From positions 1 through 64,000 of IMG/VR virus record IMGVR_UViG_3300009159_000038: 64,000 bases of DNA, one strand, 5' to 3'. The notes below the pieces were generated by a model. It was not told where the DNA came from. It ran no database searches and worked only from the letters and a program-made list of their open reading frames with translations. Both the position numbers and the translations under genes were made by a program. Within the stretch, counting starts at the first letter, position 1; each line of letters starts with the position of its first letter. The DNA comes from a virus. Positions 24,039 to 32,690 of the stretch are shown here, one piece after another.

Positions 24039-24578
24039 ATGATAACATCTAATATCCTAGATAAAAAATCAATTTGTCATGGATTTATTTCATCCACAAG
24101 TAAGCCAGATGTTTTGATTCCTTTTAAAGGAATTATAGAAGATATTCAATTTCATGAAAACTTTCCCAGATATTCTATTCGAATTATCAAGTTTTACGAT
24201 AACATATACTTCTTAAAAGAATTTTTGACTGATGGATTCTATCAACAAAAATTTGAAGGAAAACCAAAATCTGTTACAATTCCTGCTTCGATAAAAACCG
24301 TTCCTGATCTCGAATCTTGGATAGTCTCTTGCCGATTTGTGGTTGAGAGTAACTTTGTCGTAAAGACTAAAAATGAAATGGTAGAGATATTCACAAAGCT
24401 TCAAGAGTATCTAATTGCAAAAGCCTATCGAGAGATTCAACAATTCTCGGTAAGATCTTTATTAGAATCTCCTCTTAAGCTAGAATCAAAAGTTGAACTT
24501 AAGGCTAGAATTAAGCGAATGTACGGAGATAAGTTCAAATCGATCGAAGATCTCGATTCTTTCTTGGATTGCATATAG
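24039..24578 (+). CDS. Hypothetical protein, 179 aa
   Basis: The N-terminal half is beta-rich (DVLIPFKGIIEDIQFHENFPRYSIRIIKFYDNIYFLKEF) and the C-terminal half helical and basic (LKLESKVELKARIKRMYGDKF). It is the last of the eight small genes that follow promoter P3. I do not recognise it. Confidence 0.68.
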   Translation: MITSNILDKKSICHGFISSTSKPDVLIPFKGIIEDIQFHENFPRYSIRIIKFYDNIYFLKEFLTDGFYQQKFEGKPKSVTIPASIKTVPDLESWIVSCRFVVESNFVVKTKNEMVEIFTKLQEYLIAKAYREIQQFSVRSLLESPLKLESKVELKARIKRMYGDKFKSIEDLDSFLDCI

Positions 24579-24593
24579 TCTAAGATGGAATGA

Positions 24594-24603
24594 GAATATA
24601 TAA
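24594..24603 (+). promoter_or_regulatory. Putative late promoter motif GAATATATAA at the head of the tail module
   Basis: The exact 10-mer sits in the 45-base gap before the first tail gene, 20 bases before the ATG at 24624. A late promoter is expected at this boundary between small unknown genes and structural genes. Confidence 0.62.
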
Positions 24604-24623
24604 TAAAATAGTATTCACAAATT

Positions 24624-26369
24624 ATGGCAAATGGTAGTACCCCACAGAATATAAATGCAACCGAGTATTATGGTATTGTTGGTGCACCGGAAAATGGTGG
24701 AAAAGCAATAATCGGTTCTTTCTATGATGGAACCTATGATTGGCCAGCACCAAAACCGGTAAAGGCTCAAGGACAAGAAATTACATCTTCTCTTCAAGGC
24801 AGAAAAGCTCCAAGTTCAATATTCAATAGATATGCCATATTTTTCTATAATAATCGAGTTGGATCGGTTGGTACTACAACTGATCAATATCTAGATGATC
24901 CCAAATGGTATACTGATGCAGAAAAGAAGAGAGTTCAAAATCCTACGGCTGCACAAATTATTAAATGGTCAAGAGAAAGTAAACAGGCTAATCAAGCCGA
25001 TTTTGCATGGGAAGATTTCCTTTGGTGTAAGAATTATGGAGTAGTTCCAAATAATTATATGATTACTTTACGTCGTTTTAAGATGCCAGTTAATGATGAT
25101 CTTTTAGATGCTGGAAAAAATCCTGCTCCGGATGTTGGTCGTATGATTGCTTGGGTTGATGGAGAAGCTAATACATGGGAAGCAGTTGGTTTGAAATGGA
25201 CACAAAAATTAAAATGGAAGGATCTTGAATCGAAAGTTAGTGAGGTAACCTCTTCAAGTCAAGCTTCCGGTAATGAAGGTGCCGCTCTTTCGAAAAAGAT
25301 GCCAATCCTCGGAGCTGTCGTACAACAAGGGTCATATTTGTCTCAAAAGGACAATGCACAATCATCTTTAGCCGGAAATAACAAAGGTCAATCATTTGAC
25401 CCATATTCCGATCCATCTAAAATTTATGGAAATATTAATGTAATTGAAAAGATGATTATTAGAGATAGAGGTTTAGACTTTACTCAAGAGATGACTGTCA
25501 AATTTGAATTTGAATTGCGATCTATCGATGGAATAAATCCTAGAATTGCAATGTTAGATTTACTATCAAATGTAATGGTATGCACTTATAATAAAGGTCA
25601 ATGGTGGGGTGGAGAAATTCGTTTTACTGGAGGAGCAAATTCTCGTAACATTAAACCTTTAGGAAATCCTGCGCTATTAGCTTCTGGTGATTATGGTGGA
25701 TATTTAAAATCATTAACCTCTGGAATATCTGAAAGAATTGGTTCATTAACCGGTGGTGCTGGACTTTCTCTTGAAGGTATTGGTAATGCCGCTAAAAATC
25801 TAGGAGGTAATTTGATGGCTAAAATTGCCGGAGGTGCTTTAGATGATATGGGTAGACCGGATCCATCAGCAATGAACGGTATTCAATCTCTTCTAAGCGG
25901 AGCTGATACTGGAGAATGGCATCTTACAGTTGGAAATCCAATGAATCCTATTCTTATGGTAGGTAATCTTGTATTAGATAAAACTGATGTTAAAATACAT
26001 GGTGCATTGGGATTAGATGATTTTCCTACGAAACTAGAAGTTGTATGTACATTAAAACCTGCAAGATCTAGAGATTTAAACGATATTATGGGAATGTTTC
26101 ATAGAGGAGGTAGAACTTATTTAACAAATCCTCCAGCTGCACAAAAATTTGGAGATGGATCGAAACAATTAAATCCAGGAGTTACTCCAAAACATCCTAA
26201 GAAAAATAAAAAATCGCCAAAAGTTGGAAGTGGACAAGATGCACAGAAATTTTATTATGCCGATGCATCATTCTTTTCAAATGATGCTAGAGCTAAGGCT
26301 CGATTCCCTAATCAAACGGATGAAGCTGCAAAAGCAATCCTTCAACAAGTGGCAGGAATGCTAGATTAA
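24624..26369 (+). CDS. Virion structural protein, probable baseplate/tail component, 581 aa
   Basis: The protein opens the structural module and has features of phage virion proteins: a Gly/Ser-rich middle (GGAGLSLEGIGNAAKNLGGNLMAKIAGGALDD) and NNYMITLRRFKMPVNDDLL and GEWHLTVGNPMNPILMVGNLVLDKTDVKIHG. The last resembles the late domain of tail or baseplate proteins that stack as rings. A low-complexity basic segment (KHPKKNKKSPKVGSG) lies near the C-terminus. I cannot match it to one T4 gene product. Its neighbours are a LysM-like and a hub-like protein. Confidence 0.7.
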   Translation: MANGSTPQNINATEYYGIVGAPENGGKAIIGSFYDGTYDWPAPKPVKAQGQEITSSLQGRKAPSSIFNRYAIFFYNNRVGSVGTTTDQYLDDPKWYTDAEKKRVQNPTAAQIIKWSRESKQANQADFAWEDFLWCKNYGVVPNNYMITLRRFKMPVNDDLLDAGKNPAPDVGRMIAWVDGEANTWEAVGLKWTQKLKWKDLESKVSEVTSSSQASGNEGAALSKKMPILGAVVQQGSYLSQKDNAQSSLAGNNKGQSFDPYSDPSKIYGNINVIEKMIIRDRGLDFTQEMTVKFEFELRSIDGINPRIAMLDLLSNVMVCTYNKGQWWGGEIRFTGGANSRNIKPLGNPALLASGDYGGYLKSLTSGISERIGSLTGGAGLSLEGIGNAAKNLGGNLMAKIAGGALDDMGRPDPSAMNGIQSLLSGADTGEWHLTVGNPMNPILMVGNLVLDKTDVKIHGALGLDDFPTKLEVVCTLKPARSRDLNDIMGMFHRGGRTYLTNPPAAQKFGDGSKQLNPGVTPKHPKKNKKSPKVGSGQDAQKFYYADASFFSNDARAKARFPNQTDEAAKAILQQVAGMLD

Positions 26370-26370
26370 T

Positions 26371-26964
26371 ATGGTTATTAAATTACTCAATCTGAAAAAT
26401 GAAATGATTCGTAATGGTGAAACCATGGTGGATTTTTTATCAAATAATTTCAAAGTAAATTACTTTGACCCTCAGTTAGAAATAGGTAAAATTATGCTAA
26501 TTGAAGAACGTCACTTATGTAGGTTAGATTTAATCTCATATGAAGCATATGCATCTATTGATTTTGTTGATGTTATAATGAAATTTAATCAAATCACTAA
26601 CCCATTCTCTATGCAGATACATGATTTAATTGTATGTCCTACAAGAGAATCCGCTTCAAGATTCTATCAACAAGAAGCATTACGTAATGATAAATTAATT
26701 CTAGACACTAAAGCATTATTTATAGATCCTAGTAGAGCTAGTCAAAAAGATAAAGCTCGATTAGAACAACTACAAAAAATCGCAGATAAGCGTAAAAATG
26801 GATCGAAAGAAATTAAACCTGCGAATTTACTTAAAGCCGGAGAAGTTCCTTTTATTGCCGATGGTACCGCATTGAGATTTTCACCATATAACTCTAAGGC
26901 TAGACCTTCATTAACGGATTCCACTTCACAGATACCAAAAACCAGTGATAATAGAAACATATGA
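26371..26964 (+). CDS. Baseplate wedge gp53-like / LysM-like protein, 197 aa
   Basis: The segment LDLISYEAYASIDFVDVIMKFNQITNPFSMQIHDLIVCP (about 52-90) matches the LysM-like pattern dLiSy..Yg....w..I...N.i.nPf.l..Gd.l..P that occurs in T4 gp53-type wedge proteins and tail hub adaptors. The C-terminal half is charged and probably disordered. It starts one base after the previous stop and overlaps the hub gene by 4 bases. Confidence 0.65.
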   Translation: MVIKLLNLKNEMIRNGETMVDFLSNNFKVNYFDPQLEIGKIMLIEERHLCRLDLISYEAYASIDFVDVIMKFNQITNPFSMQIHDLIVCPTRESASRFYQQEALRNDKLILDTKALFIDPSRASQKDKARLEQLQKIADKRKNGSKEIKPANLLKAGEVPFIADGTALRFSPYNSKARPSLTDSTSQIPKTSDNRNI

Positions 26965-28502
26965 GTAATTTTGAAAGAAGTATTGTAACTCTTATAGAAC
27001 CAACTATTAAAGTCGATGCTCTGTTTCTACAGGATTCAGAATCTAAAGAAGCGATTGATAAAAAAAGTTCTGCTGCACCTAGTGGTGATGATAAATTAAA
27101 ACAATCAAATAGACAAGGTTTTACTTCTCCAGTTATCTTTATCAATACGACTAAATTTGAAGAGGCAGAAATAGATAGCTTTGAACTTGATATGTATGGT
27201 CCTGTACCAACAATAAGTTTTTCTATTACTGATGCAACTAGGAAAATGAATATTTCTGGTCCTTTAGATGGTGATGTAATTTCGTTGTATATGAAACCGC
27301 CGGATGATAAGAATCAAAGACCCTTTAGAATGGATTTTGATATAACATCAATGGATCCTTCCGGAGATGCTAATTTTCGTTTTGAAGGATTGATGAAAAT
27401 TCCAGGTTTATATGCCGAAACAAACAAATCATTTCCAAAAGATACTTCATTTAATCATCTACAAGATGTTGCTGAATTTTTAAAAATTGGTTTTGCTTCC
27501 AATGAGACTCTTACTCAAGATAAAATGATTAGACTTTGTCCTTATACAACTTTGAATGAGTTTTTAGATGAAACTGTTAATAGCTCTTATAAAGATGATG
27601 ATTCTTTCTTTTGTTGGTTTATCGATCCATATTACTATTTGAATTTCGTAAACCTAAATAAACAATTTTCATTAGATGATAAAACGGATCCAATCAATAT
27701 AACCAATGGAAATATTGGTTTAGGTTGGGATCAAGGAGAAACAGAAAAATCCGTAAAAGGATCTTTAGTTTTATCGAATAAAAATGATAAAGTCGGAACT
27801 AACGTTTACATAAAAACTTTCTCGTTAGAGAATAATGCCGCGGCAATAGCATTAAGTGAAGGTTATAAAAGATATGCTCAATATTATAATGTAGGTGATG
27901 GTAAGGCTAAAGGCGAATACGTTTCTAATTTTGTAGATCCTTTAACTACTAAAGGAGCAGAAGATAAGCTAATATTAGCTAAAGGAAGAAGAGACGAAGA
28001 TCGATACAAGAAACAAGTTAAATATAAATGGTTAGGTAAACTTTCAGGAGATGTTGATGGAGGAAATATGCATGACAATTTTATATTCTCTGAAGTTCTC
28101 AATCATCAAAATAAGAAAGAAATAACCAAACAATCTTTAAAGATAGAAATGGAACAGGTGAATTTTTACATATATAAATATATGAGAATTCCAATTCTAA
28201 TTTATCAAGGTGCAGAGAATAAAAGTTCATTTAGTAGAGCAGATTCAAGAGATAAAGATTTAGGAGAAAACAAATCAGATGCTGATCCTAATGGTCGTAG
28301 TGATATTCAAGGAAATACTCAAACTGCTCCAGGAGGAAAAGTTGGAGATGACGAAAGAGACGCAATCAAAAACGAATTTTTGAGTGGGTATTATGTAGTT
28401 AGTGGAATGAAATATAAATGGACTTCTCCTGGACCAATAAGCATGGAAATGACTCTTCTTCGTAGAGAATGGCCAATACCAGCTAAGTTGAAAAATTATT
28501 AA
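26961..28502 (+). CDS. Baseplate hub-like protein (gp27/gpD-type candidate), 513 aa
   Basis: The arrangement is like tail hub proteins: an N-terminal beta domain (FELDMYGPVPTISFSITDA), then FEGLMKIPGLYAETNKSFPKDTSFNHLQDVAEFLKIGFASNE, which resembles the segment where hub proteins recruit the next domain, and a C-terminal SGYYVVSGMKYKWTSPGPISMEMTLLRREWP. The last looks like the final beta domain of gp27/gpD hubs (G.Y.V....h.....g...qe..L.R...). It lies two genes before the OB-spike protein, as expected for a hub that holds the spike. Confidence 0.7.
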   Translation: MSNFERSIVTLIEPTIKVDALFLQDSESKEAIDKKSSAAPSGDDKLKQSNRQGFTSPVIFINTTKFEEAEIDSFELDMYGPVPTISFSITDATRKMNISGPLDGDVISLYMKPPDDKNQRPFRMDFDITSMDPSGDANFRFEGLMKIPGLYAETNKSFPKDTSFNHLQDVAEFLKIGFASNETLTQDKMIRLCPYTTLNEFLDETVNSSYKDDDSFFCWFIDPYYYLNFVNLNKQFSLDDKTDPINITNGNIGLGWDQGETEKSVKGSLVLSNKNDKVGTNVYIKTFSLENNAAAIALSEGYKRYAQYYNVGDGKAKGEYVSNFVDPLTTKGAEDKLILAKGRRDEDRYKKQVKYKWLGKLSGDVDGGNMHDNFIFSEVLNHQNKKEITKQSLKIEMEQVNFYIYKYMRIPILIYQGAENKSSFSRADSRDKDLGENKSDADPNGRSDIQGNTQTAPGGKVGDDERDAIKNEFLSGYYVVSGMKYKWTSPGPISMEMTLLRREWPIPAKLKNY

Positions 28503-28516
28503 AATAAAAGAAAGAA

Positions 28517-30313
28517 ATGGCATTTTCAGCTAGATCCGCAAAATATAAAGATGGAGCACTTAATAGATTTGTAAAGACTAATTTATTTTTTGAAACAAAT
28601 CCATATATTCTATTTCAGGATCCTACATATCTAGGATTCAAACTATTCTTTTTGGTTAATCAACCGGATAGTAAGTTATTATCAGATGAGCCTTTGCCTA
28701 ATACCGCAATGTCATACTTGTATAATATTGGAGATACCGCTAGAATGCATTATCTTCAAAAATTCGTACAACATTTAGTTGCTATTAATCAACAAACTCC
28801 TTGGTTCTTTCAATCAATTGAAGGTTTAGCAGAGGCATGGAAACATGGTTTTCAAGAAGCAGATTTTAAACCTAAATTAGGTGATGATAGAAAAATTTCT
28901 ATTAAATGTTTGGAAAGTATAGATCTTCGCATGACTGCATTAATAGATCTTTATCGTAAAGCATGTTTTGATTGGCCAAATAGAAGAGAAGTAGTTCCCA
29001 AGAATTTAAGACAATTTACGATGTATATTTATTGTTATGAGAATCGTACTATAAATGTTAAAGGTCAACCTGGCTCTAATTCCCTATCATCTCTTAAAGA
29101 ATATGCCGCATTGCCTGAGGTTAATCAAAGACAAATAGATCAAAATAAAATTTTATTAGGTTTACCATTAAGTAAAGGTGGTGGAGCAAAACCTATTCCA
29201 TCTGCTACCGAAATTACAGCCGGTGTACAAAGTATTATTGGTATAGGAGGAGGAGAAGAGGATGATGGTTTTGATAATGATTCTCAGTTTGCAAATACCA
29301 TCAATGATAATATTAATAGAGTAATGTTTAAATTTGATCTTTGTGAATGGTTACCTGACGAGAGCGGGGTTATTGGTGCTAAAATTAATAACATAACTGG
29401 TGAAGCGGCTGATCAAACTCTAGCATTCTCATATAAAACCGTATATGAAGAAAATGTTTATAATATGTTTTCCGGAATTAGTGTTACCGATCTAAATTAT
29501 ATTCTAGATCAATCATCATTAGATAATGCTGATAAAACATTAACCGGATTAAGATCTAAATTTACTGAAGGTGGTGGATTTGGTTTACAATCCATTACAA
29601 ATGGAAATTTTAATGCACTTACGCCTTTTGCATCTATGGCTGCTGATAGATTAACTGAAGCAATTTCTTCTAAAGCTAAAGGTCTTCTATTAGGTAATAT
29701 ATTTGGATTTTCTCCAGCAAATGTTGCTGGTGCTGCACAATCAATACTTACTGGAGATCCATCCGCGATGGTTCAAGGAGTAACACAATTAGCTAATGCT
29801 GGTGGTGGTGCATCTATAAAAAATGCCACAAATAAAATTCAAGGAGCACCAAACGTATTCGATTCAATTACTGGAGCATTAGGCGGTATCGTCGATAATG
29901 GTGATCTAGGAAACATATTTAATGATAGATCTGCTTCATTGGCAAATGATAATGGACCAGATGCTAAATCTCAAGGAACGGGTAATCCTACGGCTTCATT
30001 GGCAAACGATAATGGACCGGATGCTAAATCACAAGGAACGGGTAATTCAACAGCCTCTTTAACAAATAATAATAGTTCTGGTGCTAAATCACAGGGAAAA
30101 GGCAATGATCAATCTTCTTTATCGAATGATAATGGTTCAGATGCTAAATCCCAAGGAACAGGTAATTCAACTGCATCATTATCTAACAATCCTAGCTCTG
30201 GTGCTAAAACTCAAGGTTCAGGTAATCCAACTGCTTCTTTAGCAAATGATAATGGACCAGATGCTAAATCACAAGGAACAGGTAATGATCGAGCTTCATT
30301 GTCTAATGGATAA
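28517..30313 (+). CDS. Virion structural protein with C-terminal 20-residue repeats, 598 aa
   Basis: Residues 1-200 are a globular domain (FETNPYILFQDPTYLGFKLFFLVNQPDS; FTMYIYCYENRTINV), and residues about 270-340 a second one. Then comes an Ala/Gly-rich region, and from residue 473 six 20-residue repeats of the type ASLANDNGPDAKSQGTGNPT run to the C-terminus. It lies between the hub-like and spike genes, so a baseplate centre or tube-initiator role is likely, but no T4 equivalent is clear. The repeat tail is probably extended and flexible. Confidence 0.68.
   Translation: MAFSARSAKYKDGALNRFVKTNLFFETNPYILFQDPTYLGFKLFFLVNQPDSKLLSDEPLPNTAMSYLYNIGDTARMHYLQKFVQHLVAINQQTPWFFQSIEGLAEAWKHGFQEADFKPKLGDDRKISIKCLESIDLRMTALIDLYRKACFDWPNRREVVPKNLRQFTMYIYCYENRTINVKGQPGSNSLSSLKEYAALPEVNQRQIDQNKILLGLPLSKGGGAKPIPSATEITAGVQSIIGIGGGEEDDGFDNDSQFANTINDNINRVMFKFDLCEWLPDESGVIGAKINNITGEAADQTLAFSYKTVYEENVYNMFSGISVTDLNYILDQSSLDNADKTLTGLRSKFTEGGGFGLQSITNGNFNALTPFASMAADRLTEAISSKAKGLLLGNIFGFSPANVAGAAQSILTGDPSAMVQGVTQLANAGGGASIKNATNKIQGAPNVFDSITGALGGIVDNGDLGNIFNDRSASLANDNGPDAKSQGTGNPTASLANDNGPDAKSQGTGNSTASLTNNNSSGAKSQGKGNDQSSLSNDNGSDAKSQGTGNSTASLSNNPSSGAKTQGSGNPTASLANDNGPDAKSQGTGNDRASLSNG
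29933..30292 (+). repeat. Six 60-bp tandem repeats in a structural gene
   Basis: Units start at 29933, 29993 and every 60 bases thereafter, and a partial seventh unit ends at the stop codon. The encoded 20-residue unit alternates between NDNGPDAKSQGTGN and NNxSSGAKSQGxGN forms. The units differ at many third positions, so the array is old, not a recent expansion. Confidence 0.9.
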
Positions 30314-30335
30314 CCAAATCATATAATAGTATACG

Positions 30336-31013
30336 ATGGCAATAAGAGACTTTTCAAAAGACGATTTACGAAACACCTCATGGTTAGGTGAAGTGGTAGA
30401 TATTGCTGATCCTCAAAAAATTGGTCGCATCAAAGTTAAAGTATTTGGTAAATTCGACGAATTAACTAATGATGCTATTCCATGGGCTTATCCAGGAAAT
30501 AATATTTCTGCCGGAAGTGCGGATGGTGGATCTTTCTTTTCGGTTCCTAAAATGGGATCTATAGTTTCTATTAAATTTGATAATGGAAATATCTATTACC
30601 CTGAATATTTTTTCAATCAGCATTTATCACAAGATGCACGTAAAGAAATTGAGAATTCTTATGAAAACGCTCATATAATAGTTTATGATACTGTTACTGA
30701 TGGAAAACTTAAAATCTTCTTTACTCAAGAAAAGGGACTTATGCTAGATTATAAAGAGACTCAAATTAACATCAAACCAGACAAATCTATTGTGATAAAA
30801 GCGGAGAATGTTATAATCGATCAAGCAAAATCAATTGAATTAGGAAAAGGTGCAACGGATCCAGTAATTTTAGGAAATGCTTTCTTGACTCTTTTTAATG
30901 CACATACTCATTTAGGTAATCTAGGAGCTCCTACATCACCACCGACCTCACCAATGACTCCGGCTGCTCATCTTAGTGGTAAAGGATCTACTCCACAAAC
31001 TACCGTAAAATAA
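30336..31013 (+). CDS. Baseplate spike protein, gp5-like OB domain
   Basis: The 225-residue protein has the gp5 N-terminal OB fold: WLGEVVDIADPQKIGRIKVKVFG (16-38), then IPWAYPGNN, FFSVPKMGSIVSIKFDNGNIYYPEYFFN. A short beta-stalk follows (DYKETQINIKPDKSIVIKAENVIIDQAKSIELGKGA). The C-terminus LFNAHTHLGNLGAPTSPPTSP has the HTH motif and Pro-rich end typical of spike proteins. The lysozyme domain of T4 gp5 is absent. It should form the trimeric membrane-piercing tip below the hub. Confidence 0.88.
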   Translation: MAIRDFSKDDLRNTSWLGEVVDIADPQKIGRIKVKVFGKFDELTNDAIPWAYPGNNISAGSADGGSFFSVPKMGSIVSIKFDNGNIYYPEYFFNQHLSQDARKEIENSYENAHIIVYDTVTDGKLKIFFTQEKGLMLDYKETQINIKPDKSIVIKAENVIIDQAKSIELGKGATDPVILGNAFLTLFNAHTHLGNLGAPTSPPTSPMTPAAHLSGKGSTPQTTVK

Positions 31014-31023
31014 TAAAAAGAAT

Positions 31024-31419
31024 ATGCCTTTAATCCCAATTGCAATAGAAACTCCTCTAGATACTGCGTTTAAAGCATCTAGAAATAAATTCAAAATATC
31101 TTCTAGAAAAGCCTTTCTTGATGCAATGACAAAATTTAAAACAGAATCTGCAGCAGCAGCTGCAGAGAAAACAATTAATAAAGATGGAATTTTTGATACT
31201 GCAGTAGCAGCTGCATCTGATGTTTTTATGAATGAGATGGATAACGCCTATGGCGATACATTTGAAGGTCTAGGTAAAATTATCGCTGCACAAGTAGACG
31301 CTTACATCAGAACAATGACTATCATTGTTCCTCCAGGACAAGTTGTTCTTACTCCTTTTGCTCCATCCCCACTTCCTGGATCAACAACCGCACCTTCACC
31401 TCCAGCAATAATCTCATAG
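31024..31419 (+). CDS. Small structural protein, 131 aa
   Basis: The middle is Ala-rich and helical (FKTESAAAAAEKTINKDGIFDTAVAAASDVFMNEMD), and the C-terminus is Pro-rich (FAPSPLPGSTTAPSPPAII), like the C-terminus of the adjacent spike. It is probably a spike or baseplate accessory protein; no family is recognised. Confidence 0.62.
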   Translation: MPLIPIAIETPLDTAFKASRNKFKISSRKAFLDAMTKFKTESAAAAAEKTINKDGIFDTAVAAASDVFMNEMDNAYGDTFEGLGKIIAAQVDAYIRTMTIIVPPGQVVLTPFAPSPLPGSTTAPSPPAIIS

Positions 31420-31427
31420 AAACGAGA

Positions 31428-31436
31428 GATATATAA
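31428..31436 (+). promoter_or_regulatory. Putative late promoter motif GATATATAA
   Basis: GATATATAA, one base shorter than the 10-mer found elsewhere, lies in the 63-base gap before the S1-like gene, 46 bases before its ATG. The distance is longer than for the other motifs. Confidence 0.4.
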
Positions 31437-31482
31437 TCTAATAATACAATAATCTATTTATATTCACTTAACAAACAAAAAA

Positions 31483-32652
31483 ATGACAGAACAAATCGAA
31501 TCTTTAATGACTAAAAAAGTATGGACCGACACAGATTGGGAAAACTATGAGTCAGAATCCTTTGGGAAACGAAGAATCAACAAAAAAATTAAACACACTC
31601 TAGGTGACACCTCAAAAGTCTTTTACAATGGGCCAGACGCTCAAAAGATTTATGATTTGTATATGGGATCTCTTTCAAATTTAAAAGAACCTAAAACTGG
31701 AGATGTTGTCCTTGCAACCGTTTTATCGGTTAATCAAGAAAAAAATCATGCTATTCTCTATGTAGGCTGGAGAGAAGATGCTATCCTAGATCTTAAAAAA
31801 GAATTAGCCGAGTACATTCCTAACATTAAAGTAGGAAATCAAATTGAGGTTATCATTGAGACTAAAGGTCAAAATGTGCCTATTACCGCATCTTATTCTA
31901 AAAACATTCAAGCCCTTAAGCGTAACGAAGTATTCGATGCTATTGGCAAAAATGTTGCTTATGCCGCTAAAGTTGAAGAACTTATTCATGGTGGTTACTT
32001 CTTAAACATTGATGGAGTTCGTTGTTTCATGCCAGGATCTCTTGGTGGAATGAACAAATTAGTTAACTTCGAATCTTTAATTGGCCAAACTATTTATGTA
32101 GTTCCCATCAATTACTCAAAAGAGAAAGATTATATCGTGGTTTCTCATCGCGAATATCTTAAAGCTCTGGTTCCTCAAGAAATTGAAAAACTTATCATTA
32201 GTCAAAAATACAATGGTTTCGTTACTGGAACTAGCCGACATGGAATATTCGTTGAATTTAATGGTTGCTTAACTGGATTAATTACCAAATCAGATATCGA
32301 TGATATGAACCTGGTAAATTACAACGAAGGTCGTATTAAACCAGGTGATCCAATTGAATTCTATTTAAAAGAAGTTCTCGATGATACAAAAATCATCCTT
32401 TCTTGTAAACCGGAAACTATTATTAATGAATGGGACGGAATCGAAGATAAATACAAAGTGCCATCGATGGTAACTGGTAAAGTGAAGAGAATCGTGAAAT
32501 ACGGAATATTCGTTGAACTAGAACCTAAAATCGTAGGCTTATTACATAAATCACATCTTAATGAAGATATGCAATTTGAAGTTGGTCAAGATATCGATGT
32601 TAAAATCGTAAAGATCGACAAAGAATCCAAGAAAGTAGACTTTACTGTATAA
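31483..32652 (+). CDS. Ribosomal protein S1-like RNA-binding protein with four S1 domains
   Basis: The 389-residue protein has four S1-type OB domains. They lie at about 70-135 (TGDVVLATVLSVNQEKNHAILYVG), 150-225 (degenerate), 235-310 (KYNGFVTGTSRHGIFVEFNGCLTGLI) and 322-389 (MVTGKVKRIVKYGIFVELEPKIVGLLHKSHL). The GxVtgi..yGiFVel...GLih.s pattern is clear in the last two. Cellular S1 of Bacteroidota has about six domains, so this is a shortened form. Genes here lack Shine-Dalgarno sequences, and S1 is the factor that loads A/U-rich leaders, so it could favour phage mRNA. It sits oddly inside the tail module. Confidence 0.9.
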   Translation: MTEQIESLMTKKVWTDTDWENYESESFGKRRINKKIKHTLGDTSKVFYNGPDAQKIYDLYMGSLSNLKEPKTGDVVLATVLSVNQEKNHAILYVGWREDAILDLKKELAEYIPNIKVGNQIEVIIETKGQNVPITASYSKNIQALKRNEVFDAIGKNVAYAAKVEELIHGGYFLNIDGVRCFMPGSLGGMNKLVNFESLIGQTIYVVPINYSKEKDYIVVSHREYLKALVPQEIEKLIISQKYNGFVTGTSRHGIFVEFNGCLTGLITKSDIDDMNLVNYNEGRIKPGDPIEFYLKEVLDDTKIILSCKPETIINEWDGIEDKYKVPSMVTGKVKRIVKYGIFVELEPKIVGLLHKSHLNEDMQFEVGQDIDVKIVKIDKESKKVDFTV

Positions 32653-32661
32653 TTTCTTTAA

Positions 32662-32669
32662 GATAAATA
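32662..32669 (+). promoter_or_regulatory. Putative late promoter motif GATAAATA
   Basis: GATAAATA lies in the 38-base gap before the gene at 32691, 21 bases before its ATG, the same spacing as at several other sites. Confidence 0.5.
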
Positions 32670-32690
32670 ATAAAAGGAAATGGTAAGGAA

